DNA from: Dipteris shenzhenensis
Lineage: Eukaryota > Polypodiophyta > Polypodiopsida > Gleicheniales
NCBI GenBank assembly: GCA_047967505.1
Contig: CM106538.1
Direction: 5' to 3' (one strand)
DNA length: 64,000 bases
Of the stretch, positions 1-11,700 are shown one piece after another. The number at the start of each line of letters is the position of its first letter. The stretch's first letter is position 1. Under the pieces are notes generated by a model that made no database searches, was not told the origin of the DNA, and worked only from the letters and a program-made list of their open reading frames with translations. The translations under genes were made by a program, and so were the position numbers.

Positions 1-1779
1 CCTTGATGAGGAACTTGGGATTCCTTCTGTTGTTACACCTGGTGCAAGGAAATGCAGGCATGATTTAAAGACTCCTGCAACTGATCCAGTTGTACGGAGG
101 TCCACTCGTATTAAGTATCCAGTTGACAGGCTGAGATATGATGGGTATATAGCACATCACTATGCTTATATGGTCAAGGTTCTAGAGGAGCCAGAGCCCA
201 CATGTTTTGAGGATGCAACGGGGCATAAAAATTGGGAAGCAGCTATGGATGAAGAGATGGCTGCCTTGGATGCAAACCACACTTGGGATTTGATGCCTTT
301 GCCTCATGATAAGAAGGCTATTGGCTGCAAGTGGGTTTACAAAGTAAAGCACAATGCTGATGGGTCTGTTAGTAGGTACAAGGCAAGATTGGTTGCCAAA
401 GGTTTTGCACAGACATATGGAATTGACTATGAGGAAACTTTCAGCCCAGTTGCAAGGATGGCAACCGTGAGAGCAGTAATTGCTATGGCTGCTGCAAAGG
501 GATGGTCTTTGCATCAGATGGATGTGAAAAATGCCTTCTTGCATGGTGATTTGTAGGAAGAGGTTTATATGATGCAGCCAGAAGGTTATGAGGATAATGC
601 ACACCCCGATTTTGTATGCAGGTTGCGCAAAGCCTTGTATGGCTTAAAACAGGCGCCGAGGGCATGGTCAGACAAGATAGGGCAATATCTTGTCACTATT
701 GGATTTCAGATTTCCAATTAAGATTTTTCACTTTATGTGAAAAGGACAAACAGGGGATTGTGCTTGTAGTCATCTATGTTGATGACTTGATTATTACAGG
801 TGATAGTGATGCAGACATTAATGAAGTGAAGCTGCTGTTGAAGCAGAAATTTGAGATGAAGGATTTGGGAGAGCTGCGTTACTTCTTGGGCATTGAGGTT
901 ATTAGATCCCCGAGTGGGATATGGCTGTTGCAAAGGCAATACGGTTTGGACATGCTGTCCAAATATGGGATGACAGGCTGTAAGCCTATCTCTGTTCCAT
1001 TGGAGCAGAATGTGAAGCTCAATGCAGAGACAGGTGAGCTTCTTGAAGATATTACTATGTACAGGCGCATAGTAGGTAGCTTGATTTACATGACTATAAC
1101 CAGACCAGATTTGAGCTATGCTGTGGGGCTGGTGAGTCAGTTTATGCAGGCACCGAGAAAGCCACATTTGGATGCAGCTAGGCGCATACTGCAGTATGTG
1201 AAGTCCACATTGCATTATGGACTGTTTTATGAAGCTGGGTGTGCATTACAGGTACATGGATACACAGATGCTGATTGGGCTAGTAGTGTCTCAGACAGGA
1301 GATCTACTAGTGGTTTTATGTTTTCCCTTGGGAGTGGTGCCATCAGTTGGAGCAGCAAGAAGCAGCCAACAGTTGCCTTGTCGAGCACAGAGGCTGAGTA
1401 CAGGGGTGCAGCAATGGCTGCATGTGAGGTAGCTTGGTTACGGAAGCTACTTTCAGATATGGGACAGTCAGTTCATGCAGCAGTTGTCATTCATTGTGAC
1501 AACATTAGCAGCATCATGCTTGCTAATAACCCAGTTTATCATGCTAGAACGAAGCACATTGAGGTGCATTATTACTTTGTGAGAGAGAAGGTTCTAGCTG
1601 GTGAGATTGATCTTGTCTATGTCAGCACTGAGGAGCAGGTGGCTGATATTTTTACGAAGGCATTGGGTACCGAGAAGCTTCGCAGATTTAGGAGCTTGCT
1701 TGGTGTACGTGAGATGGATTTGAGCTTGAGGGGGAGTGTTGAGATATCAAGCTCTACCCCCGATATATCTCCTGGATGA
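1..1779 (+). pseudogene. Copia pol fragment: reverse transcriptase and RNase H, broken
   Basis: Reading begins before the window. The RT N-terminal part contains the [17 protein letters not shown] and [13 protein letters not shown] motifs. The frame is then interrupted by TAG at 554-556, TAA at 719-721 and a frameshift near 745-760. After the shift the frame stays open from about 760 to the TGA at 1777-1779, with the catalytic YVDDLIITG motif near 775-800, FEMKDLG and YFLGIEV. The RNase H part has YTDADWA, ALSSTEAEYRGA and ARTKHIEVHYYFVRE. The family function is copying element RNA to DNA and removing the RNA strand. The stop codon lies 43 bp inside the LTR. Three separate lesions mean no functional RT could come from this copy. 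Confidence 0.9.
1728..1736 (+). other. Polypurine tract of Copia element B
   Basis: The purine run GAGGGGGAG ends exactly where the LTR begins with TGTTGAGATATC. In LTR retrotransposons this tract primes plus-strand DNA synthesis, and its position fixes the LTR start. Confidence 0.75.
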
Positions 1780-2034
1780 CTATCATTTATGTCACCGCCT
1801 ATGTTAGTTGTACTCGTGGTGTAGTTAGACTACCACGTATGTTTTTGGTTTGGGTTCACATATGAACCACGTATTCTAGGTTTTGACATATAGGGTATTT
1901 CCCTCTTCTATTGTATTGTTGTTGTGTGCAAAAGTGAAGAAAGGCTTCACCCTCCAACCTTGTGTCCTCTCTCTTTTGTGTGTTGTGAAGAAAGCTGAAC
2001 TTGAGTCTCCTATCTCTCTCCCTTATTCTTTACA
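1737..2034 (+). repeat. 3' LTR of Copia element B
   Basis: The LTR starts TGTTGAGATATC after the polypurine tract and most likely ends TTCTTTACA at 2034, giving a TG...CA repeat of about 298 bp. The 5' partner is outside the window, so the right boundary rests on the terminal CA only. An alternative end a few bases away is possible. Confidence 0.65.
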
Positions 2035-2450
2035 GTGGGGGGGGGAGGAAATAACAATAAATGAAAGGAAACAAGAAGGGTGATAGTGTGAATGAGAGTG
2101 ATTGTGTGATGAATGCCATAGATAAGGGAATTTTATACTTCACCTATTCATCCATCATGCCAATTGAGGTAGCACAAGTGATAGGGTTGTATGTTGTGAG
2201 TTAAGCACCAAACAGAAGAGGAAAGGCTGTGGGTAGTAAGGCTAAGAAGGAGTAGTCAAAGTGGAGGCTAAGCAGAGGTGGAGGCTCTAAGCAGAGGTGG
2301 AGGCTGAGCAAGGAGTAATGAGGGGCAACGAACTAGAATGGTGGGGAACCAGACGGGCATCTAACTGAATAAGGGACAAACCAAAAGCTAGCATAGTAAA
2401 CTAGATGGTGGAATGCAAAGAATGAAACAAGAAGTTTGGAGGTGGGTGGG
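2035..2450. other. Intergenic spacer between two Copia elements
   Basis: No gene is seen. There is a G-run at about 2037-2046 and a short direct repeat of the phrase AAGCAGAGGTGGAGGCT near 2270-2300. The last five bases (2446-2450, GTGGG) are the left target-site duplication of Copia copy A1. Confidence 0.6.
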
Positions 2451-2472
2451 TGAGAGTGCTCTCAACGAAAGC

Positions 2473-2516
<44 letters not shown>

Positions 2517-2637
2517 GAGAGCCACACAAGTTTTTGGTGGGTACATAACACCCTAATCTTCTTTTTCATTCATTTACATATGTGTTTGAGTATTGTATAT
2601 AACTGGGGTAAAGGCACAGTGACCTTTAACCCCCACA
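2451..2637 (-). repeat. 3' LTR of Copia A1 (contains a long GA microsatellite)
   Basis: On the plus strand it begins TGAGAGTGCTCTCAACG and ends AACCCCCACA, matching the A2 LTR ends. It is longer than the A2 LTRs (187 versus 171-173 bp), mainly because the internal GA run at about 2478-2512 has expanded. The 3' identity follows from the minus-strand coding direction. Confidence 0.88.
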
Positions 2638-2690
2638 ACCTCCCACTTAAAGGACAATGTGCCTTTAAGGGAGAACAATCAGTGAGCATA

Positions 2691-5600
2691 CTATCCAATG
2701 CCCATCAATGCATGACAATACTCAAACCGCTGACTAGGCAAACTCTTCGTCAGCATATCTATAGGGTTATTATCTATATGATCCTTGACAAGCTCTATGC
2801 GCTTGTCCTCAAGTACCTCCCTAATGAAATGGTACCTAACATCAATGTGTTTGGTCTTTGCATGAAAGACCGGATTTCGTGCTAGCTCAATAGCACTCAT
2901 GGAATAACTATGCAATGTCGGCACACCTGTATGAATCCCCAAATCTCCCACTAGCCGATCAAGCCATATAGCCTCCTTGTAACCCTCTGTGGCTACAACA
3001 TACTTAACCTCTATGGTAGACAAAGCAATGCACTTCTATGCACGAGACATCCATGACACTACACCACCTGCAAAGGTGAACACATAACTAGAAGTGGATC
3101 TCCTATTATCCACATGCCCTCTGCATAGTCTGGATCTGGGTACCCAAGTACACACATGTCTCCTATACCAAAGTAGATGCAAATCTCCTTGGTACCCTTC
3201 ATGTATCTCATGATGCACTTAACTGCCTCCCAATGCGTCTTTCCTAGATTAGCCATATACCAGCTAACAACTTCCATTGCAAGTGCAATGTCTGGTCTAG
3301 TAGCTATCATAGCATACATAAGACTCCCAATCGTTGATGCATAAGGAACCTTGGCCATCATGGCCTCTCCTCATCTAATTTGGGACTATCTGTATGACTC
3401 AGTTTCACATATGGAGGCAATGGAGTACTCACTACCTTCCCCCCCTCCATCTTGAAATGCTGCAATACTTTTATAACATACTCCTTCTGTGAAAGCCAAA
3501 GGAGTTTCCTACTCCGATCATGTGTGATGCGCATACCAAGAATATAGCTTGCAAGTCCCAAATCTTTCATATCAAAGGCCTCATGCAACTTGGCTTTTAA
3601 TGCATCTAGCTCATAAGTATTCTGACTAGCCAATAGCATATCATCCACGTATAGTACTAGGAGTATTAGGCTATTATCCTTAGCCCTTTTAGTGTAGAGG
3701 TAGTGATCAATTTCACTCCTTCTAAAACCGGGGACCGAATGAAAGCATCAAGCTTCTGATACCATTCTCTAGGTGCTTGCTTAAGACCATAGAGACTCTT
3801 CTTTAGCTTGCAAACTAAATGCTCTTTTCCCTTTTCTTCAAAGCCTTCCGACTGCACCATGTAAATTTCCTCATGCAGATCCCCATGCAAGAAAGCAGTC
3901 TTGACATCCATCTACATAAGCTCCATATCCTCTGCTGCCACTAGTCCAAGCATGCATCTAAGTGTGGTCATCTTCAGAACTGGAGAGAATATCTCATCAA
4001 AGTCCACACCCTTCTCTTGCTTGAACTCTTTAGCAACCAATGGGCCTTGTCCCTAGGCACATCATCACCTGTGACCTTCATCTTGTAGACCCATTTACAT
4101 GGCAATGCTTTCTTTTCATGTGGCAAAGAAACCAAGTCCCAAGTCTCATTCTTCATAAGTTAACTCATTTCTGATTGCATAGCATACTTCCACTTGCATT
4201 GATCCTCGTGCATCATAGCCTCTCTGTAGTAAGAAGGCTCCTTGCAATCAGTAAGCATCACATAGTCTATCCCTGGAACAAACCTATCAGGCGGTCTAGA
4301 CACTCTAGATGATCTTCTCAACGGCATTTCAGCTTGCTATCCCACTTGCATATCAGCCACATTTGGCTCATCATTTCCCCCAATAGATGATCCATCATCT
4401 ACCCTTGATTGCATACCTGTGGGAGTACTTGGTGGTACCATTTCTTGCACATTTGGTGCATGGATAGCTTGCTGTCTATCAACATATGCATGTGGATTCA
4501 TGTCTTGGAAAGTGATTCTCCTTATTTCCACATCCCTCATGGGTGCCTTATGAATCTTCTTCTCATTGAAGGCTACGTCATGGCTGCATATGATCTTCTT
4601 TACTTATGAATCCCAGAGACGATAGCCCATCTCTCCACTTTCACCATAACCCAAAAAGATGCATTTCCTAGACTTAGGATCTAGCTTCTTTTGAAGTCTT
4701 TTGGCCCATGTGCATATGCCTCACACCCAAATATATGCAAATGAGAGTAAAAGGGCTTCTTGCCACTCCATGCCTCTTCATGAATATCACCATCCAAATG
4801 CTTACTAGGTGATCTATTGATCATTGCACTACAGTCTTCATTGCCTCAGCCCAAAAACCACCAGAAAGACTTGCATTGGAAAGCATGCATTGCAACCTCT
4901 CTTGAATGGTATGGTTCATCTTTTCTGCAATTGGATTTTGCTCTGGAATATGAGGGGATGTGAGCTCCCTCTTAATCTTAGGTGTATCAAAGAAATGCTA
5001 AAGTCATGAGAGAGATACTCTCCACCATTGTCAGTTCGTAGGCATTTAAGCATTCTACCTAACTGAGTCTCAACCAAGGCCAGCCATTTCTGAAATACCT
5101 AGAACACATCACTCTTCCAAGCTATAGCATAAGCCCACACTTTCCTAGTTGCATCATCAATGAATGTCACATAGTATTCAGCCCCGCCTAATGACCGTGT
5201 AGGCATGGGACCACATATGTCTGAATGCACCAAATCAAGATTTTCAAACTCTTTCTTTTCCCTTCTTTTATGGGCTGATTTAGTTTGCTTCCCATAGAGA
5301 CAGTGCTCACAAAATTCAAAATCAGGGAAACTTATTTTGAATTTTGTGAGCACTGTCTCTATGGGAAGTCTGCTAAATCAGCCCATAAAAGAAGGGAAAC
5401 TTAAAGAGTTTCATCCCATTTTGGCTCATATGCCCAACTGGCAATGCCATAAAGAAGTGCTTGGCTGCTCGGTTATTGCAACAACATTATCAAACACCCC
5501 TGATACATGTAAGGGTTACAAAGTCCCACACTTGGCACCCCTGGCCAAAAGCATAGAGCCCTTCTGAACTTTCCAACTCCCAAAACCAAAGATGGTCTAA

Positions 5601-6793
5601 AAACTAGCATCATCTTGCTGACCGGCCATTGAAATGAGACTCTTGGTTAGCTTAGGCACATGTCTCACATTTTTCAAAATAAACGCAAACCCATTTGCAA
5701 AAGAAAACCTTATGTCACCTAGTCCCACTATGTCACATGCATAGTCATTTCCAAGATGCACACAACCTATCTTTCCACTGTCATAAGTGGAGAACCATTC
5801 CCTATGGTAGTAACATGGAATGAAGCACTAGAATCCAAAATCCAATCCTGGGAATATGCATCATCTGAAGTGGTAAGCAACTCTACAGATAAACTAGACA
5901 TGAAGAGATGTCATTGTCACTATCATGTGTGACTGCATTGATCTCCTCGATCTTCACTTTTCCTTTGTCCTCCCTTGGACTCTCTTCCTTCTGATTTGCA
6001 CCCCAATTTGCATTCTTTTTCTTATCCTTTTTCTCTCTTTTAAGCTTGTAGCAATCCTTTTTCATGTGGCCCTTATTGCCACAATAGTGACACTCAATGT
6101 TCCATGCCCTGGACTTGCTACAGGACTTCCCTCTTTCTTGAAACTTCCCCCTAAACTGTGATCTGCCCCTTTGCACATTTAAGGCCGCATCCTACTTGTT
6201 GTCTTCCATTGACTTCTATCTAATCTCCTCAGCCAACAAGCTACCAACCACATCATCAAAGTTCGATACTCCACTAGGTGCAAAGTTACTGATAGTAGTA
6301 CAAAAAGTATCCCATGAGGATGGCAATGAGCATAAGAGAAACAATGCCCTCATTTCCGCATTGAAATTCAGGTTTTGAGCTTGAAGCTAACTGAAAATGA
6401 TATTAAATTCATTCGAGTGCAAAGCTATGGATACTCCCTCCATGTGTAGCTCAAACAATCTCTTCATGAGATAGACTTTGTTTGAGGCAGTCTCTTTCTC
6501 ATATGTAGCACACAACTTTTTCCATAAAGCTTTCGTAGTCTTTTCAGTGACTACTGTGTGAAATAAACTGTCTCCCCAAGATGAAGTCTAATGGTAGACT
6601 TTGCCAATGCATCCAACTCATTCCATTCATCTGTGGACATAGTTGCAGGCTTAGCTGCAATCCCTCACAAGGGTTTTATCTGCTTCTTTTGAATAAGCAC
6701 ATCCCTTATCTATTCTTTCCACAAAGAAAAGTTTGTCCCATCAAAATTTTTAATACTAAAAAACTCCTTTTCAGACATGGAAGAGAATGCAAT
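2691..6793 (-). pseudogene. Copia A1 gag-pol polyprotein, decayed
   Basis: Open pieces align in order with the A2 polyprotein. RNase H is at 2691-3218 (ending HALMGIG), RT C-terminus at 3059-3648 with YVDDMLLAS, RT core at 3666-4156, linker at 4337-4540 (APNVQEMVPPSTPTG), integrase near 4600-5353 and the zinc-knuckle region at 5883-6176 (CHYCGNKGHMKKDC). The codon equivalent to the A2 start reads ATT at 6791-6793 instead of ATG. Several stops and frameshifts separate the pieces, and a local inverted duplication at 5257-5399 destroys the pre-integrase region. In the intact family this protein encapsidates, cleaves, copies and integrates the element. This copy cannot. Confidence 0.9.
5257..5399. 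repeat. Local inverted duplication (66-bp arms) inside Copia A1
   Basis: The arms are 5257-5322 and 5334-5399 with an 11-base loop, complementary except for one 4-base block. The left arm is normal integrase-region sequence. The right arm is its reverse complement and replaces about 27 bp present in A2 near 38060-38090. This resembles a template-switch or foldback copying event. Confidence 0.88.
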
Positions 6794-8237
6794 GATGCAA
6801 ATAAAGCAAAATCCCAAATGCTAGTGCCTGCAAGAGAGAATCACACCAAATACCAGGTGCACCCAAATGTGTATGCCACAATAGAGTGAAATATCACCAA
6901 AATTCAAAGCTCAAAGCATTAAAAGATACAGCTAACTCATGTGCATGTAATATGCATCCATATGAGCAAATCTGGCCCAAAAGAAAATGCCAATTGCAAT
7001 GGCAATCCAAAATGCCAATAAGTGCCAAATGGCTCAAGCATAAATACCATCCATGGGCATATGCATCAACAATATCTCATCTAAGAAAGCATATCACTAT
7101 CAATACATCAACTGCAATGTGTCAAAGCTGTTCTTCAGCATAAAATAGCATCCATGTGCAAAGTGTCCATAAAAATAGCATCCCACAAGGCAATCTGGGC
7201 CTATTAGCGCATCCAATAAGGATCGCAATGCATCCAAAGGCCTATAAATCATCCACTACAACCTAATGCACACCATGAATGAGCGCACATGGCTTAAACT
7301 ACAACTAAAGTGATCTGCATAAGGTATGCTCAAGAAATCATGGTCCCACGGCAATGACCACTACTGAAAATAGAACTTGAGATGCCTCAAAACATGGGCA
7401 CCATTGCATAATCGAACTCAACAAGAGAATCTACAAATATCTCTTCTGCTAGAACTCCAAAATCCCAACCGATGAGTGAGAAATGGGAGTCAATACTTAT
7501 CCACTACCATGTGGCATAAATCTAAGGTTTCAAAACTTAGAATGAAAAATTCATAACAGAGAGATGAAATCGAATACATAGAGATCTATAACTCTGAAAA
7601 TACTCCATCAAATCGCATAAGAACTGACAGATAGGGGTTTTTAGGCATCTGAAACGCAATGGGATAGACGGTTTTAGAAACTATGGTCCCAATCACTGGG
7701 TCCAACACACGGACTGAAAAACATTTTTGGAAACTGAACTGTTTGTAAACTCCATCAGAGTGCGAATGATGAGCAACATAGAAATTTCAGGACCTCCCGA
7801 GTCCACCAGAATTGACAAATCTGCAAATGGTTACTCCAAACTTGAGTTCTAACACTCAGGTAGAAAAACGTTAAAATTGACACAATGAGTCAAAAATCCA
7901 ATGAAATGAACCCAAATTCAAGAATGAAGGTGTTTCCAAGCTCTTGAAGTGAAATGGATACCAAAAGCAAGCAATGATTGCCTCTACAAGTCAATACGGA
8001 GTCTGTGTCATCGAACGAAACAGGGAAAAGCTTTAAAAATAACTTTTTCTTTGAAAACACTTAACAGGCTCTCAAAACCACTTCACAAAACTAAAGTGAC
8101 TTTTCCAAAGGTTCCTTCAAGGTCTCTATGACTTAGATGTAAGTAAATTCACCCACAAAGCTTCCACAGAGCTTCTCCTTTCTCCCACAGAGCTGCTGAG
8201 CCCTAGGCATTCACGCACACTCAGCTAGATCACCCGA
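6794..8237 (-). other. Long leader of Copia A1 between primer site and gag
   Basis: About 1.44 kb of element sequence with no conserved sense protein. It aligns with the 1.43-kb leader of A2 (39478-40903). Open frames on the opposite strand are shadows. It probably corresponds to the 5' untranslated and packaging region. Confidence 0.7.
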
Positions 8238-8249
8238 GCTCTAATACCA
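8238..8249 (-). other. Primer-binding site of Copia A1 (tRNA-iMet type)
   Basis: The minus strand reads TGGTATTAGAGC, one mismatch from the TGGTATCAGAGC complement of plant initiator tRNA-Met, two bases inside the LTR boundary at 8252. It confirms the minus-strand orientation. Confidence 0.85.
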
Positions 8250-8251
8250 AT

Positions 8252-8273
8252 TGAGAGTGCTCTCTACAGAAGC

Positions 8274-8313
<40 letters not shown>

Positions 8314-8419
8314 AGAGCCACACAAGTTTTTGGTAGGTGCAGAACACCCTAATCTTTTTCATTCATTTATATATGTGTTTGAGTGTTGTACATAACCGGG
8401 GTAAAGGCACAATGACCTT
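8252..8419 (-). repeat. 5' LTR of Copia A1, major part, interrupted
   Basis: It starts TGAGAGTGCTCTC and matches the other family A LTRs to the phrase TGACCTT at 8413-8419. There the DNA transposon at 8420-9549 interrupts it. The LTR resumes at 9550 and finishes at 9569. Confidence 0.88.
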
Positions 8420-9549
8420 GGATGTGCACACTTTCCGAGCAAAAACGTATGAGTAGAAAAGTCTGAGCGATAATTTTTGACACCAATCATGCTTGTATAT
8501 TTCTCAAAGGAATATATAATTCTTTCTTAATTTCTCATACATGGAACCATATACTTACTTATTTTTCATTATAACCCTCATTTTAGAGAACATCATCTAT
8601 ATATGAACAAATAGTGAACACTTTAGAAACTCCTATAAATACCTCCCTACCATACTCTCTTTTGAGAATTATGGTAATTAAATCAATTTAAAAGAGTTTC
8701 CCTAATCTTTAGCAATCCCATATTTGAAGCTCTCATATAACAATGTATACCATATTCCTTGGATGAGTAGGAAAAAGATATTGGAAACCTCATACTTGAA
8801 GCCATTATAATTGATTATAAATTAATCTCTAATACATTATCAAATATGGTAAGGCAAGGAATGAATTTTGAAAATATTCCCAATTCTCCAAACCTAAGTG
8901 CTTTTAAGGAAATGTGGTCTCTATTGAACTCCTTCCTACCATAATATGAATTAGGGAGAAGTTGTAACTCTCATATACATCTTGAAATTTTTACTTTTTA
9001 TCTTTTATTACTATCAAAAGAATAATTTTAAGCCTACCATTGCATAGATCATGAAATTTTGAACATTTTTCCTCTTTACAGCTCCTTAATATGAGATAAG
9101 GAGCAGAAGTTATGACCCCTTCTACGTAGGCTCTCCAAGGGTATTCCACTGACGGAATAGGGTTGGGGGCAAGCTCTTCAAACCATATTCCTCTGAAAAA
9201 ATACACTTAGAGAGTCTATTAAAAAAGTATTATATTATTTTCTTAGGTCATCCTGAGGAACTATAAAGAGGATATTTGCTCAAAATTTCATGATCCAACC
9301 AATGGTGAAAGGAAAAGAAAGGATTTTTGAAAGTGATAAAATAAGTCACTACTTGGACATTATATATGTATATTATATAAAGGTATATTTATATCTATAT
9401 CTATTTATTAGTATTGCATATTTACTTACATATTCCTTGGAATAAATTGGATTTTTTTGCTCCCCAAAAATGACTTGAGCCTATATATTTTGACCCCTCC
9501 TACCTTTTGTGTCGCTCGGGGGTTTTTGGTCGGAAAATGGAAACCCTCC
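8420..9549. mobile_element. Non-autonomous Mutator-like element nested in the Copia A1 LTR
   Basis: A 1,130-bp insert splits the LTR. It is bounded by 9-bp direct repeats, AATGACCTT at 8411-8419 and AGTGACCTT at 9550-9558, with one mismatch. Uninterrupted family LTRs have this 9-mer once. The insert ends are imperfect inverted repeats: both begin GGA and share TTTCCGA[G/C]CAAAAAC, followed by GAG and GAGCGA. A 9-bp duplication with G-starting terminal repeats fits Mutator-like elements. The interior is AT-rich with no transposase, so it must have been mobilised in trans. An element of another superfamily with a 9-bp footprint is the main alternative. Confidence 0.82.
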
Positions 9550-9569
9550 AGTGACCTTTAACCCCCACA
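9550..9569 (-). repeat. Outer end of Copia A1 5' LTR beyond the nested insertion
   Basis: The short piece AGTGACCTTTAACCCCCACA matches the outer terminus of other family A LTRs. It is immediately followed by GTGGG (9570-9574), the right target-site duplication of A1. Confidence 0.88.
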
Positions 9570-9574
9570 GTGGG

Positions 9575-9980
9575 AATGGTTGGGGGTGAGGCTTTAAAGT
9601 AGGCATGGAACAAGATAGTTTGGGGGAAAAGAGAGATTCAAGGCTATGAGGAGATGGGGAAGATAGGTAGTCAAGACATGGAGAGACTCGGAAGAGAGGG
9701 AGGGAGGAGGGGGGACAGAAGAAAAAGGGGGAAATTGGGAAAACTATGGAAAAGTGGAGAAAAGTGGATGAAAAAGGTAAAAGAGGATAGTAAGTGTGTG
9801 TGTGTGTGCATGCATGTTGTGACCCCAAAAATTGATATTTTTTATTTGGCATTGGTATTGTTTTTCTCTATGTTTGATAAGAGTTTGAGTATCAAGTGAT
9901 AGCCTAGTGGCTCTCACTTATTTCTATTTTCTAAGAAATTGTATGGGCTTGAGAGGATGAGTGGAATGGATCATTATAAA
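9575..9980. other. Spacer, purine-rich
   Basis: G/A-rich sequence at about 9600-9790 gives open frames on both strands of low complexity. There is a short TG run near 9797-9808. I see no supportable gene. Confidence 0.5.
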
Positions 9981-9983
9981 TAC

Positions 9984-11040
9984 CATGTGTGTGTGGACTT
10001 TCGACCTTTATATGCATGCACTAAGAGGGATCATTTTCCTTTGCCATTCTAAGACGAAATACTAGGCCAAGTAGTAGGGCATGAGATGTATTCTATATGT
10101 GATGGGTATTCTGGGTACTTTCAAATTCGCATTCGGGAGGAAGACCAAAAGAAAACATCATTTATCACACCTTGGGGAGTTTTTGCTTATAGAGTGATGC
10201 CTTTTAGGTTGACCAATGCACTAGCTACATTTCAAAGGTTCATGAGTCTACTTGGTAAAGTTCATAAGGGTGTTTTTGGATGATTTTTGCATTTATTCTC
10301 GATGCATAAATCACATGGAGAAGTTAAAGATGGCCTTAGCTAGGATTGATGAAGCAAAAGGGTGTCTAAATCCTAGCAAGTGTCATTTGGCTCAAATAAA
10401 AGTAGTCTTGTTGGGGCATATTGTGTTTAAAAAAGGCTTGCAAATGGATCCTGACAAGGTTCAAGCAATCATGGCATTGCCAAGTCCTGAGAGTGTCACT
10501 AGTGCTCGCAAAAATCTAGGAAAGAGCAAGTATTATCAACGCTTTTGTGATGATTTCACAAAGATAGTACATCCCATGAACTTGTTGATAAGAAAAGAAG
10601 TTTCTTTCCAATGGAGTGTGGAGCAACAAGAGTCTTTTCAGCAACTTAAGGAGGCCATGAGTAAGGACCGAATATTGAAGCCCCCTGATTGGTCTCAAGA
10701 CTTTTATGTAAATCCAAGTGTATCTTTGCATTCAGTTGGTGCTATATTGCTACAAAAAGGAGAGGCAGGTAGAATGAAACCCATCTATTATGCCAGCCAT
10801 GACAACTTATAGAGATGGAAACAAGGTATGAAGAAATGGAGCAACAAGCTCTCTCTTTGGTATTTTTTGTCAGAAAGTTTTGCTCCTATTTATTACCTCA
10901 ACCATTTTTCTTCCTTACCTCTCAGTCTGTATTAGCATATCTAGTTCGCAAGCCTAATACTGGGGGAAGATTTGCAAAATGGTTATCAGAGCTTTAAGAG
11001 TTCTCCTTGGTATGGGGTGAGAATTATTTGTGTATGGGAT
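9984..11040 (+). pseudogene. Ty3/Gypsy reverse transcriptase and RNase H remnant
   Basis: Reading from 9984 gives VCVDFRPLYACTKRDHFPLP, a stop at 10050-10052, then MYSICDGYSGYFQIRI and TPWGVFAYRVMPFRLTNA, the classic Gypsy RT fingers/palm order. The frame shifts near 10260, just before FLDDFCIYS (a variant of the FxDD catalytic box). It continues through a LLGHIVFKKGLQMDPDK-like segment and RNase H text, stops at 10810-10812, and shifts again to PNTGGRFAKWLSEL at about 10950-10997. At least two frameshifts and two stops show it is dead. Gag, protease and integrase are absent. Confidence 0.88.
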
Positions 11041-11700
11041 ATTATGGGGTTTTTAGAAAATAGGAAGAGTGAGGTCATACAAAGAGGTGGGCTCATGTCC
11101 ATGTGTTCCAATAATATAAGAGAGGCCACATGCCAAGCATGTGGAAGGCATGTGGAGGAGTGTGGAGTCAAGAGGAATCCTTCTAGAATTCCTATGTGGA
11201 ATAAGGAGGATGTGGACATATGGAAAAGAGAGGGTCCCTACATGTAAGGAGACTCTTGACTTTCTCAAAAAATTAAGAGTCTTGAGCATCTTTTGATGGG
11301 AGACATGGCAAGAGTAGCCAAAAAGGACATGGATGGTGACATACGGGCTTATGTGATTAATGGGGAAAAGAATCTACAAGCAACAATTGTAAATAGGTGA
11401 AGGAGGGTGACAAAATCTCTATAAAAGGAGCCCTTCTCTCCCTTGTTCATCATCTCTTCCATCATTAGGCCTCATGTTGATGTAGCTCTAATCTCCTCAA
11501 GCCTCTTTCATGAGCCCTGTCTCCCTCTTGTAGTTATTCTCTTATGTAGACTCTTGAGTCGATCTCTCTCTAGTTTATTCTCTCTCTATGAGTAGTCTTG
11601 GACCTTCCGCTCCCTCTTAGTGTTTTGAGCTACTTGTAAATGTATCTATGAAGGAGCTACAATGTTTCCCTGAAACCTACCCATCCGACCCAATCAGCCC
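11041..11700 (+). repeat. Possible LTR-like region downstream of the Gypsy remnant
   Basis: The stretch contains a TATA-like TCTCTATAAAAGGAGCC at about 11416 followed by pyrimidine-rich leader-type sequence to about 11640, the usual look of an LTR promoter and U5. No second copy and no clean TG...CA boundaries are seen, so this is only a suggestion. Confidence 0.3.

Larger units (their letters stand above)
1..2034 (+). mobile_element. 3' part of a Ty1/Copia retrotransposon (element B), truncated by the window start
   Basis: The window opens inside the linker upstream of a Copia reverse transcriptase and runs through RT, RNase H, a polypurine tract and one LTR. Its RT and RNase H differ clearly from the Copia family A copies found later, and the style is closest to the Ale/Retrofit group (inference from remembered family patterns). 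The upstream gag, protease, integrase and 5' LTR lie outside the window. The element carries several coding breaks and is not autonomous. Confidence 0.85.
2451..9569 (-). mobile_element. Full-length degenerate Ty1/Copia element, family A copy A1, with a nested insertion
   Basis: The element runs on the minus strand between two LTRs (2451-2637, and 8252-8419 plus 9550-9569) and is flanked by identical GTGGG duplications at 2446-2450 and 9570-9574. A degraded gag-pol reads from about 6793 down to 2691. A tRNA-iMet type primer site lies at 8238-8249. The 5' LTR is interrupted at 8420-9549 by a Mutator-like element. It is clearly related to A2 (35189-41088) along its whole length but carries many substitutions, stops and frameshifts, so it is much older. 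Confidence 0.92.
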
